From positions 30,457 through 94,456 of the forward strand of contig NZ_JALKFT010000021.1 of the NCBI RefSeq assembly GCF_023242945.1: a DNA stretch of 64,000 nt. Reading direction: 5' to 3'. Origin of the DNA: Frankia umida (lineage in GTDB: Bacteria; Actinomycetota; Actinomycetes; Frankiales; Frankiaceae). The notes beneath the pieces are model-generated. The model saw only the letters and a program-made list of their open reading frames with translations. It did not search any database and was not told the DNA's origin. The translations under genes were made by a program, and so were the position numbers. Positions 8,550 through 16,538 of this stretch are shown piece after piece. How positions within the stretch are numbered: the stretch's first letter is position 1; the number at the start of each line of letters is the position of its first letter.

Positions 8550-9346
8550 CCCACCAGCTCCTCGCGACGAACGGCGGCCTGCGGCTCACGGCCGGCGGCC
8601 TCGGACGGTGATATCTCGGACGGTGCTGCGGTGGACGGTGCTGCGGTGGATGGTGTTGGGGTGGATGGTGTTGGGGTGGACGTGGCCACGGGTTCGACGC
8701 GGGCGGTGATCCGGTCGCCCAGGTGGCGGCCACCGAGATAGCGGGCGAGGACGGCCAGGGTGTGCCGTTCGACGACCGGGCGGGCATCGGAGACGGTCAC
8801 CGGCCTGCCGAGCTCCGCGGACAGGCTCGTCACCCCGGCATCGGAGATGCCGCACGGCACGATCTGAGCGAAGTCGCTCGGATCGGTCAGACAGTTCAGC
8901 GCGAAGCCATGGGTCGTGACGGCCCGGCGCACCCGCACACCGATCGCGGCGATCTTGCGCTGGCCGTCCGCCGTCCAGACGCCGGTGCGGCCCTCGACCA
9001 GGCGGGTCTCGAGGCCGAACTCGGCGCAACTGTCGATCAGGGCCTGTTCCAGGGCCCGGACGTAGGCCACCACGTCGAGCGGACGGGGCAGCTTCAGCAC
9101 CGGATAGCCGACGAGCTGCCCGGGACCGTGCCAGGTGATGCGCCCGCCGCGGTCGACGTCGATCACCTCGGTACCGTTCAGGGGGCGCTCGAAGGGCTGG
9201 GTGCGCCGGCCCGCGGTGTAGACGCTGGGATGTTCGACCAGGATGAGGGTGTCGTCCGCCGCATCGGCCACCCGGGCCTCGGCGAGCGATCGCTGCAGGT
9301 CCCACGCCTCGCGGTAGGGGACGACGGCAAGCCTGAGAACGTCCAC
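8546..9346 (-). CDS. lipB: Octanoyl-ACP:protein octanoyltransferase
   Basis: Transfers octanoate from ACP to lipoyl domains, the step before LipA. 266 residues from the GTG I chose, where similarity begins (VDVLRLAVVPYREAW); its ribosome site is weak. Visible are LILVEHPSVYTAGRR, GGRITWHGPGQLVGYPVL, the catalytic lysine in GQRKIAAIGV and the catalytic cysteine in VPCGISDAGVTSL. The family normally ends near ARYLGG; here about 50 extra residues follow, rich in Ser/Thr/Pro and encoded by a 15-bp tandem repeat. Confidence 0.93.
   Translation of the reverse strand: MDVLRLAVVPYREAWDLQRSLAEARVADAADDTLILVEHPSVYTAGRRTQPFERPLNGTEVIDVDRGGRITWHGPGQLVGYPVLKLPRPLDVVAYVRALEQALIDSCAEFGLETRLVEGRTGVWTADGQRKIAAIGVRVRRAVTTHGFALNCLTDPSDFAQIVPCGISDAGVTSLSAELGRPVTVSDARPVVERHTLAVLARYLGGRHLGDRITARVEPVATSTPTPSTPTPSTAAPSTAAPSEISPSEAAGREPQAAVRREELVG
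8618..8680 (-). repeat. 15-bp tandem repeat in the lipB tail
   Basis: Four 15-bp units with a shared ggayggtg core fill 8618-8677 and a partial unit follows. Units 1 and 2 are identical, as are units 3 and 4. The 15-bp length keeps the frame and encodes a Ser/Thr/Pro/Ala pentapeptide repeat. Confidence 0.85.
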
Positions 9347-9471
9347 TCCGAAAGCGTACGCCGGAGCACCGACAGCCCCGGCCGGTACGAACCAGCCGCG
9401 ACCGTCAGCGGTAGGGCGGGGACGGTCCGCGGCGCGGACCGTCCGGCGCGGGGCGGGTGCGGGGGTGGACG

Positions 9472-10215
9472 TCAGCGGGTGGTGTCGGGCAGTGCGCCGG
9501 GGAGCAGTCTGGGCTCGACCGGGGTCTCCACCGCGGTGCCGTTCGGTCCGGGTTCGACCCGCCAGGCGCGGGCGCCAGGGCGGTCGGCGACGGCCTCCAC
9601 CAGGGCCGTGCCCCGAAAGTGCAGGCCGACCCCATCGTCGGTGGCCCAGCCGGCGGGGAGGGTGCCGTTGGCCACGAGACGCTGGTAGAGGGGACGGCGT
9701 CCGGGCTCGGAATCGTAGTGCGGGGTGTTGCTGAACGGCAGCAGGGCCAGGCCGTTCGTCACCGGGCGCAGTTGCGGCCCGAACGAGTCGGTGGTGCCGC
9801 CGACATGCCAGCACAGTGACCCGGCGGACACCCCGCCCAGGACGACACCGGCCTCCCACGCCGCCCGGAGGATCTCACCGAGCCCGTGCGTCGCCCATAC
9901 CGCGAGCAGGTTCGCCACGCTGCCACCGCCGACCCAGATGACGTCCTGGGCCAGCAGGTGGGCCCGGATGTCGACGATGTTGGGCATCGGGAACAACGCC
10001 AGGTGGGACAGCACCACGTCCGGCCGATCCCGGTTGAAGGCCGCGTAGCCACGGGCGTAGGCGCTCTGGTCGTCGCCGAGGGCGGTCTGCAACAGGCACA
10101 GCCGTGGCCGTGGGCCGGCGCCGGCGAGTTCCAGGGCGTGGTGCAGGACGGGACCGACCCGCGCTCCGTAGCGGCCGTCGGGGAGGAAACCGGCGCTGGT
10201 GGCGAGGATCTGCAC
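9472..10215 (-). CDS. S51 (peptidase E)-like protein
   Basis: 247 residues resembling the Ser-dependent peptidase E / class I glutamine-amidotransferase-like fold. QDVIWVGGGSVANLL and the nucleophile elbow GGVSAGSLCWH are visible, followed by the downstream histidine region FSNTPHYDSE. E. coli PepE cleaves Asp-X dipeptides, but cyanophycinase and other S51 members share these motifs, so the substrate is unknown. The GTG start at VQILATSAGF begins the first beta strand. It is divergent from the pseudokinase gene across a 104-bp spacer that holds a DnaA-box-like 9-mer. Confidence 0.8.
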   Translation of the reverse strand: MQILATSAGFLPDGRYGARVGPVLHHALELAGAGPRPRLCLLQTALGDDQSAYARGYAAFNRDRPDVVLSHLALFPMPNIVDIRAHLLAQDVIWVGGGSVANLLAVWATHGLGEILRAAWEAGVVLGGVSAGSLCWHVGGTTDSFGPQLRPVTNGLALLPFSNTPHYDSEPGRRPLYQRLVANGTLPAGWATDDGVGLHFRGTALVEAVADRPGARAWRVEPGPNGTAVETPVEPRLLPGALPDTTR

Positions 10216-10258
10216 GGCACATCGCTTTCTGCTGGACGGACCTGGGCGTCGGAAAAAG

Positions 10259-10267
10259 TTATCCACA
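10259..10267 (+). promoter_or_regulatory. Perfect DnaA-box 9-mer
   Basis: TTATCCACA within the divergent spacer of the S51 and pseudokinase genes, in a locally A/T-rich patch. A single exact match in GC-rich DNA is suggestive; no second box was seen nearby. Confidence 0.4.
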
Positions 10268-10319
10268 GCTGGCCAAGAAGTCTGCTGTATCGCCGGTTTT
10301 GAGCCTAGCGTCGCTACTT

Positions 10320-12143
10320 GTGACCTTCTCGGACGATCCCCCCGGCCGGCCGGCCCGGCGGGCTGGTGGCGCACCCGACGTGCCGGGCGTGAGCGTACGC
10401 TCACGGCTGCGGGGTGCGGGCGCCGGCGAGCTGTGGGCCGGGCAGATCGAGCAGTCCGGCGCGGAATGCGTGGTGCGGCGGGTGCGCCTGGCACCCGATC
10501 CGGTGCTGCGTTCCGCCGCGCTGGCCGCGGCGGAACTGACCGCCGAGCTGAGCCATCCCCATCTGGTGCCCGTGATCGCGGTGCTGCCGACCTCCGATGG
10601 CCTGGCGCTGATCACCGAACCGGTCGGTGGGGCGATCAGCCTCGCCCGGCTGCTGTCGGCTCGCGGCACGCTCGATCCCGGTGAGGTCGTCACCGTGGGC
10701 CTGCCGATCGCGCAGGCTCTGGGGGCCGCGCACGCCCTCGGCATCGTCCATGGCCGGCTCGGGCCGGAGGACGTCCTGCTGGAGCCGACCGGTCGACCGG
10801 TCCTGGTCGGCCTGGGCGTGGCCGCCCTGGCCGACGCGACCCGGGCGGCGGAGAAGTTCCCCCTGGCGGCCGCTGGTGATGTCCACGATCTGGCCACCAT
10901 CCTGTTGGAGTCGATGCGGGAGGCGACCGGGCCGGAGGCGGCCGCGGTGGCGGTCGCGGTCGCCACGGCGATGGTCGACGACGCGCAGCGCCGGCCGAGC
11001 GCCGATGATCTGGCCGCGGTGCTCGCCCGCAGCGCGACGCCGCTACCCGTGCGCCTTGACCTGCCCGAACCCGAGGGTTCCGGAGCCGGTTTCGGCGCGG
11101 GCGGCGCCACGGTGCACGACCTGCCCGGCCGTCCACCGCAGGGGGACGCGCGGCCGCGGCTGCTCTCCGGTGCCCGTCTCGACCCGCCGGTCGGCGGCGC
11201 CGGTCAGGGCGGCGGGGGTGACTTCGACAGCGATGCGGGGGACAGCGAGCGCAGGTCCCGGTCGACCACCGGCGCCACCGCGCCCCTGGCCGGTGAGCTG
11301 CTCGATTCGCTGCCGGCGCTGCCCCGGCGGTCGACCTCGCCGCGGCGGGGCTCCCGCCCGTCCGGGCGTGGCCAGCCGGCGGCCAGCGCGGCCGGGGCGG
11401 CGGCGACCATCGATCGTGAACGACCGGGCGGCGACAGCCGGGACGCGCAGGCGCGGCCGGCGCCACCCGCGGCCGGTCCGGCCAGGCGTGAGGGCCGTTC
11501 GGGCGGGAACCGGCGGTCGCACCACGACGGCGGCCGTCGTGGTGGCTGGCTGCTGCCGACCACCGCCGGTGTCGGGTTGTTCGTGGCGGTGGTGGCCGCG
11601 GTGCTGCTGCTGACCAGCCCGTCCGACGACGGTGGCCCGGAGCGGGGCGCGCCGTCGGGATCCGCCGCCACCAATCCCGCCGTGTCCGGCGGGGCGGGGG
11701 CGGCCTCGGGAGCCGCCCGGCAGCCGACGGCCTCGCCGGTGGCCGGGCGCTCGGCGGAACAGGTCTGGCGTGGTGTGCTCGGTGAGCTCAACACCGCCCG
11801 CAGTCGGGCGTTCGAACGGGGTGAGGAGGCGCTGCTGACCGGTTCGGATGCGCCTGGCAGCCAGGCACACAACGACGACCTCGCCCTGATACGCGCGATC
11901 GTCAGCCGGGGTGCGCACTCGTCGCCGCTGCGCACCGAGATCCTCGCCTTGCAGGTGCGTTCCAGCTCCTCCGAGCAGACCGTCCTGCGGGTCACCGACC
12001 GGCTGGGGGCCTACGACTTCCTCGACGCCGGGGGTGAGGTCGTCAGCCATCAGAACGCCAAGAACCCCACCGAGCGAGATCTCGTGCTCGTGCATCTGGC
12101 GGCAGGCTGGCGGGTGTCGCAGTCGTTCACCGTCACCGGCTGA
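10320..12143 (+). CDS. Membrane-anchored protein-kinase-like protein (pseudokinase)
   Basis: About 607 residues from the GTG chosen; GTG at 10389 is an alternative, and longer frames would run into the divergent S51 gene. The N-terminal ~230 residues follow the actinobacterial Ser/Thr kinase layout, but the catalytic motifs are degenerate: the beta3 lysine position reads VVRRVRL, the HRDLKPxN loop reads HGRLGPEDVLL, and DFG reads VGLG. It should therefore not phosphorylate. A disordered Gly/Pro/Arg linker follows, then one membrane helix (about residues 410-432, VGLFVAVVAAVLLLTS) and an extracytoplasmic domain ending in VLVHLAAGWRVSQSFTV. A role as scaffold or sensor is inference. Confidence 0.7.
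   Translation: MTFSDDPPGRPARRAGGAPDVPGVSVRSRLRGAGAGELWAGQIEQSGAECVVRRVRLAPDPVLRSAALAAAELTAELSHPHLVPVIAVLPTSDGLALITEPVGGAISLARLLSARGTLDPGEVVTVGLPIAQALGAAHALGIVHGRLGPEDVLLEPTGRPVLVGLGVAALADATRAAEKFPLAAAGDVHDLATILLESMREATGPEAAAVAVAVATAMVDDAQRRPSADDLAAVLARSATPLPVRLDLPEPEGSGAGFGAGGATVHDLPGRPPQGDARPRLLSGARLDPPVGGAGQGGGGDFDSDAGDSERRSRSTTGATAPLAGELLDSLPALPRRSTSPRRGSRPSGRGQPAASAAGAAATIDRERPGGDSRDAQARPAPPAAGPARREGRSGGNRRSHHDGGRRGGWLLPTTAGVGLFVAVVAAVLLLTSPSDDGGPERGAPSGSAATNPAVSGGAGAASGAARQPTASPVAGRSAEQVWRGVLGELNTARSRAFERGEEALLTGSDAPGSQAHNDDLALIRAIVSRGAHSSPLRTEILALQVRSSSSEQTVLRVTDRLGAYDFLDAGGEVVSHQNAKNPTERDLVLVHLAAGWRVSQSFTVTG
10389..10404. promoter_or_regulatory. Perfect 16-bp palindrome at the pseudokinase 5' end
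   Basis: GTGAGCGTACGCTCAC is an exact inverted repeat of the TetR-operator kind. Its first three bases are an in-frame GTG, so it either overlaps the true start or lies just inside the gene. Confidence 0.4.
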
Positions 12144-12241
12144 CCGTCGTCCACCGGCCGTCGTCCACCGGGCTGCCGGCTGGCTGGGAGGAGGCGGCGG
12201 CAGCGGTAGCGGCCGTGGCGGAACGCGGCGGCGGGCGCGGG

Positions 12242-13171
12242 TCAGGGCTCGCGGATCAGTACCGAGCGCAGGGCGTTGTCGATGGCGGGCTGGGTGAAAT
12301 GGAAGCCCGCGTCGGTCAGCGCGGCCGGCGTCAGGCGTTGGGAGGCGAGCACGCCCTCCTCGGCGAATCCGCCGAGGGCGAGGCGCAGCGCGACGCGGGG
12401 CACGACGGCGAACGCCGGGCGGTGCAGCACTCCGGCGAGCGCCGCGGTGAAGCGGGCGTTGGTCACCGGTTCGGGTGCGACCAGGTTCACCGGGCCGGCC
12501 ACGGTCGCGCCGGGGGCGTCGGGGGTGTCGTCCAGCAGGAAGCGCAGCGCGCGGACATGATCGTTCAGAGTGATCCAGCTCAGCCACTGGCGGCCGGAGC
12601 CGAGCCGACCACCGAGGCCGAACCGAAACAGCGGCAGCTGCCGCGCCAGCGCTCCGCCGTCCGCGGCGAGCACGACCCCGGTGCGCAGGGTGCAGACGCG
12701 AATGCCGGCGTCCCGGGCTGGCTGGGCCGAGGCCTCCCAGTCCGCGACCAGCCTGGCGAGGAATCCGTCGCCGGGCGGCGCCGACTCGTCGAGTGGGCCG
12801 GCATCGCCACCCGCGTCGGTGCCGTACCACCCGATGGCGCTGCCGGACAGCAGCACCCCCGGTCGCGGGCTGAGGCCGGCGAGGGTACGGGCGAGCAGCC
12901 TGGTGGTGTCGATGCGGCTGGTGCGCAGCGTCTGGCGGTAGGACGTGGTCCAGCGATGGTCGCCGATGCCGGCGCCGGCGAGGTGAATCGCGGCGTCGAC
13001 GCCGACGAGTGCCGCCGGGTCCAGCCGGCCGGCGACCGGATCCCAGCTGATCTCGCCGGGGGCACGGGGTGGACGCCGGACGAGGACCTGCACCTCGTGC
13101 CCGTCGTCACGCAGGGCAGGCACGAGCGCCGAGCCGATCAGACCGGACGCCCCGGTCACCACGATGCGCAT
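12242..13171 (-). CDS. TIGR01777-family NAD-dependent epimerase-like protein
   Basis: SDR-superfamily protein of 309 residues with the N-terminal nucleotide-binding motif TGASGLIGSAL, GVDAAIHLAGAGI, and the active-site-like SGSAIGWYGT in place of YxxxK. The C-terminus has the DUF1731-type RLTPAALTDAGFHFTQP. Substrate unknown; homologues sit beside sucB/dlaT in mycobacteria (Rv2216-like), as here. It is downstream of sucB on the same strand but separated from it by a 20-bp-stem terminator, so it probably has its own promoter. Confidence 0.9.
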   Translation of the reverse strand: MRIVVTGASGLIGSALVPALRDDGHEVQVLVRRPPRAPGEISWDPVAGRLDPAALVGVDAAIHLAGAGIGDHRWTTSYRQTLRTSRIDTTRLLARTLAGLSPRPGVLLSGSAIGWYGTDAGGDAGPLDESAPPGDGFLARLVADWEASAQPARDAGIRVCTLRTGVVLAADGGALARQLPLFRFGLGGRLGSGRQWLSWITLNDHVRALRFLLDDTPDAPGATVAGPVNLVAPEPVTNARFTAALAGVLHRPAFAVVPRVALRLALGGFAEEGVLASQRLTPAALTDAGFHFTQPAIDNALRSVLIREP

Positions 13172-13244
13172 GGCTGCTCATCGTGGTCGGTCGCGGTGCG
13201 CGATGCGAGCCGACCGGCCACGATGAGCCAGATATGACCACAGG

Positions 13245-13292
13245 GGCAGGCGTGGGGGACCTGGGCGGGTCGCCAGGTCCCCCACGCCTGCC
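13245..13292 (-). terminator. Terminator after sucB
   Basis: Perfect 20-bp stem (13245-13264 with 13273-13292) with an 8-nt loop, beginning 20 bp after the sucB stop codon. Confidence 0.85.
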
Positions 13293-13312
13293 GGCGAGCT
13301 ACCTGCGGCGGG

Positions 13313-14743
13313 CTAAAGGCCGAGGTCGGCCTCGAAGGCACCTTCCTCGAGCCGCCGCTTGATGAAGGTGAGGAAACGGGCGGCGTCCGCGCCGTCGACG
13401 ATCCGGTGGTCGTAGGTCAGCGACAGGTAGACGCTGGAGCGCACGGCGATGATCTCGCCGAGGTCCGGGTCGTCGATGACCGCCGGCTTCTTGGTGACGA
13501 TCCCGGTGCCGAGGATGCCGACCTGCGGCTGGTTGAGGATCGGGGTGTCGAACAGGGCGCCCCGGCTGCCGGTGTTGGTGAGGGTGAACGTCCCCCCACC
13601 GAGCTCGTCCGGGGAGATCCTGTTCGCGCGGGTGCGGCTGGCCAGGTCGTCGATCTTGCGGGCCAGGCCGGTCAGGTTCAGGTTGCCCGCGCTGTGGATG
13701 ACCGGCACGACCAGGCCGCGCTCGGAGTCCACGGCGATGCCGAGGTTCTCGTCACCGTGGTAGGTGACGGTCCCGGCGTCCACGTCGATGCTGGCGTTGA
13801 GCTGCGGGAACTCGCGCAGCGCCTCGCAGGTGGCGAGCGCGAAGAACGGCAGGAACGACAGCTTGAGGCCTTCGCGGGTGGCGAAGCCCGCCTTGGCCCG
13901 GTCCCGCAGCTTCGCGATGCGCGTCACATCCGCCTCGACGACGGTGGTCAGCTGGGCGCTGATCTGCAGCGACTCCACCATCCGCCGGGCCACCAGGGCC
14001 CGCAGCCGGGACAGCTTCTCCGTGCGCCCACGCACCGGCGCGGCGGGTGCCGTCGACGGTGCGGCGGGTGCCGCGGGAGCGGGTGCCGCCGTGGCGGGAG
14101 CGGGAGCGGGAGCGGGGGTGGCGGGGGTGGCCGGAGCGCCGCCGGAGCGGGCCGCGTCCTGGATGTCCTGCTTGGTGATCCGACCGCCGGGGCCGGTTCC
14201 GGCGACGTCGGCCAGGTCAACGCCGAACTCGGCCGCCATCTTGCGCACGAGCGGGGTGACGTAACGGCCGATGCCGCCGTCGCCGTTGGCCGAGGCCGCG
14301 GGTGCGGCCGCGGCCTGAGCGGGCACCGGCTGCGGCGCGGGTGCGGGCACCGGCGGCGCGGCGGGAGCCGGAGCCGGAGCCGGAGCGGGCGGCGGCGGAG
14401 CTGCGGCCGCGGGCTTGGCCGGCTCCGGGGTCGGTGTGGGTTCGGGCTCGGGCGCCGCGGGGGGCTCGGCCGCGGCGGCGGCCGGGGCCGCCTCGCCGCC
14501 GCCGGACCCGTCGTCGATGACCGCGAGCTCGACACCGACCTCGACGGTCTCGTCCTCGGCGACCTTGATCGAGCTGATGACGCCGGAGGCCGGGGCGGGG
14601 ATCTCGGTGTCAACCTTGTCCGTGCTGACCTCAAGAAGCGGCTCGTCGGCTTCGACGCGCTCGCCTTCCTGCTTCAGCCATCGGGTGACGGTTCCCTCGG
14701 AGACACTCTCCCCGAGCCGGGGCATCGTGACAGATACAGACAT
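13313..14743 (-). CDS. sucB: 2-oxoacid dehydrogenase E2, dihydrolipoamide acyltransferase
   Basis: Core acyltransferase of a 2-oxoacid dehydrogenase complex, 476 residues. Order: one lipoyl domain (residues ~1-76, lipoyl lysine in STDKVDTEI), a long Ala/Pro linker, the E3-binding domain (YVTPLVRKMAAEFGVD, GTGPGGRITKQDIQ), another Ala/Pro linker, and the catalytic domain ending in the active-site DHRIVDGADAARFL. AAGGAG lies 10 nt before the ATG at 14743, which fixes the start. In mycobacteria the equivalent (dlaT) serves pyruvate dehydrogenase, so the acyl specificity cannot be read from sequence. lpdA lies just upstream and lipA/lipB nearby. Confidence 0.93.
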   Translation of the reverse strand: MSVSVTMPRLGESVSEGTVTRWLKQEGERVEADEPLLEVSTDKVDTEIPAPASGVISSIKVAEDETVEVGVELAVIDDGSGGGEAAPAAAAAEPPAAPEPEPTPTPEPAKPAAAAPPPPAPAPAPAPAAPPVPAPAPQPVPAQAAAAPAASANGDGGIGRYVTPLVRKMAAEFGVDLADVAGTGPGGRITKQDIQDAARSGGAPATPATPAPAPAPATAAPAPAAPAAPSTAPAAPVRGRTEKLSRLRALVARRMVESLQISAQLTTVVEADVTRIAKLRDRAKAGFATREGLKLSFLPFFALATCEALREFPQLNASIDVDAGTVTYHGDENLGIAVDSERGLVVPVIHSAGNLNLTGLARKIDDLASRTRANRISPDELGGGTFTLTNTGSRGALFDTPILNQPQVGILGTGIVTKKPAVIDDPDLGEIIAVRSSVYLSLTYDHRIVDGADAARFLTFIKRRLEEGAFEADLGL

Positions 14744-14852
14744 GCTGGAACGACTCCTTCGTCGCAACCGGCATGCACCGCGAGAGCGGCCGGCCGGAGC
14801 GTTTGACGCCGTGTCTTTGCGTGCTGGGGGTCTGGACCCGCTGGCGGTGGTG

Positions 14853-14870
14853 CGTACCAGCGGTGGTACG
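14853..14870 (-). terminator. Short hairpin between lpdA and sucB
   Basis: Seven-bp stem (cgtacca with tggtacg) and a 4-nt loop, 25 bp past the lpdA stop codon. It may attenuate readthrough into sucB; it is weaker than the other terminators here. Confidence 0.35.
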
Positions 14871-14895
14871 TACGTGGGTTGCCGGCGACCCGCGG

Positions 14896-16278
14896 CTAGC
14901 CGTGGACGTGCAGCGGCTTGCCGGCCAGCGCCAGATGCGCCTCGCCAAGGGCCTCCGACAGGGTGGGATGCGGGTGGATGAGCTGGGCGACCTCGGCCGG
15001 TTCGGCCTCCCAGTTCGTGATGAGCTCCGCCTCGGCGATCAGCTCGCCGACCCGGTCGCCGACCATGTGGACGCCGACCACGGGGCCGTCGGGCAGCGCC
15101 ACCAGGGTCACCGCTCCGGCGGTCCGCAGGATCTGGGCCTTGCCGTTGCCGGCCAGGTTGTAGGTGAAGGTGCGGATCTCACCGTGCCGCTCCCGGGCCG
15201 CTGCCACCGTGAGCCCCACGGAGGCGACCTCGGGATGGGAGTAGGTGACCCGGGGGATGTTGTCGTGATCGACGGGCACCGGGTTGCCGCCGGCGAGCCG
15301 TTCGGCGAGGTAGATGCCCTCGGCGAAGCCGACGTGGGCGAGCTGCGGACCGGGGCGCAGGTCACCGAGCGCGGAGATGGTCGGGATGTTCGTGCGCAGT
15401 TCACGGTCGACCAGGACGTGGCCGCGGTCCATGGCCACCCCGACCTCCTCGAAGCCCAGGCCCGCCGAGACCGGCCCGCGGCCCACCGCGACGAGCAGCA
15501 GCTCCGCGTCGATGGTCGTGCCGTTCTCCAACGACACCGTCACGCCGTGGTCGGTGGTCTTCACCCCGGCGAAGCGGGCGCCGAGCTCCAGCGTGATGCC
15601 ACGCTTGCGGAACGCGCGTTCCAACAGGCGGGAGCTGGACTCGTCCTCGAGTGGGACGAGGTGCGCCAACGCCTCGACGATGGTCACCTCGGCGCCGTAC
15701 GAGCGCCACACCGAGGCGAACTCGCAGCCGATCGCCCCGGCGCCGAGCACGACGACGGAGGCGGGTACCCGGTCGAGCGTCAGCGCGTCGTCGCTGGTGA
15801 GGACCCGCTCGTGGTCGATCTCGAGGCCGGGTAGCGATCTGGGTCGCGAGCCGGTGGCGAGCACCACGTGCCGGCCGGTGACCACCCTGTCCCCGACGGA
15901 GACGGCGGTCGGGGACACCAGACGCCCGACACCCTCGATGACCTCGATGCCGCGCGAGCGGATCAGCCCGCTCAGCCCCTTGAACAGGCCGGCGACGACC
16001 GAGTCCTTGTAGGCGTGGACCTGCGCCATGTCGATGCCGTCGAGGGTCGCGCGGATCCCGAAGGCCTCGCTGTCGTTGATGGAGTCGACGATCTCCGCCG
16101 AGTGCAGCAGCGCCTTGGTCGGGATGCATCCTCGGTGCAGGCAGGTGCCGCCGAGCCTGTCCTTCTCGATCAGGGCGACGCTGCGGCCGAGTTCGGCGGC
16201 GCGTAGCGCGGCAGCGTACCCACCGCTACCGCCGCCGAGAACGACCAGGTCGACGGGACCGGCCGCTGAGTCCGCCAC
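14896..16278 (-). CDS. lpdA: Dihydrolipoamide dehydrogenase (E3)
   Basis: FAD enzyme that reoxidises dihydrolipoamide in 2-oxoacid dehydrogenases and the glycine cleavage system. 460 residues. FAD-binding VVLGGGSGGYAAALRAAELG, the redox disulfide GGTCLHRGCIPTK, the NAD-binding VVLGAGAIGCEFASVW, FAD-binding ISALGDL and the C-terminal catalytic HPHPTLSEAL are all present. ATG start. It lies upstream of sucB on the same strand with a ~150-bp gap that includes sucB's own ribosome site. Confidence 0.96.
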   Translation of the reverse strand: MADSAAGPVDLVVLGGGSGGYAAALRAAELGRSVALIEKDRLGGTCLHRGCIPTKALLHSAEIVDSINDSEAFGIRATLDGIDMAQVHAYKDSVVAGLFKGLSGLIRSRGIEVIEGVGRLVSPTAVSVGDRVVTGRHVVLATGSRPRSLPGLEIDHERVLTSDDALTLDRVPASVVVLGAGAIGCEFASVWRSYGAEVTIVEALAHLVPLEDESSSRLLERAFRKRGITLELGARFAGVKTTDHGVTVSLENGTTIDAELLLVAVGRGPVSAGLGFEEVGVAMDRGHVLVDRELRTNIPTISALGDLRPGPQLAHVGFAEGIYLAERLAGGNPVPVDHDNIPRVTYSHPEVASVGLTVAAARERHGEIRTFTYNLAGNGKAQILRTAGAVTLVALPDGPVVGVHMVGDRVGELIAEAELITNWEAEPAEVAQLIHPHPTLSEALGEAHLALAGKPLHVHG

Positions 16279-16509
16279 GCCTTGGGTCCCTTCTCGTTGA
16301 CGTCACGAAACCCCGCCAGACTGGCCCGCCTCGCGCGGTTTCGTTGTGCGTTGCCTGGTGGGCCGGCGTTCTGGGGCCACGACTGTCACATCACGTCGGT
16401 CCGAAGCCAGTCTTTCACGCCGCTACCCGCCCGCCGCTCGGATGGGGGAGTGCAATGCGTCGCGTGCGCCGGCCATGGGCGCGAGCGGATGCGGGTGCAG
16501 ATGTGATAG

Positions 16510-16531
16510 CGGGTGCGGATGCCCGCACCCG
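16510..16531 (-). terminator. Terminator after pepA
   Basis: Perfect 9-bp stem (cgggtgcgg with ccgcacccg), 4-nt loop, 7 bp past the pepA stop codon. Confidence 0.65.
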
Positions 16532-16538
16532 TACCTGT

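Noticed and set aside
10259..10267. Replication origin
   Set aside because: Only one DnaA box, no dnaA, dnaN or gidB genes and no box cluster.
11043..12830. 595-residue open frame on the minus strand
   Set aside because: It overlaps the pseudokinase and TIGR01777 genes, is almost all Arg/Pro/Ala, and matches no fold; a GC-bias shadow.
13406..14806. 466-residue plus-strand frame antisense to sucB
   Set aside because: Gly/Arg repeats mirror the Ala/Pro linkers of E2; no independent evidence.
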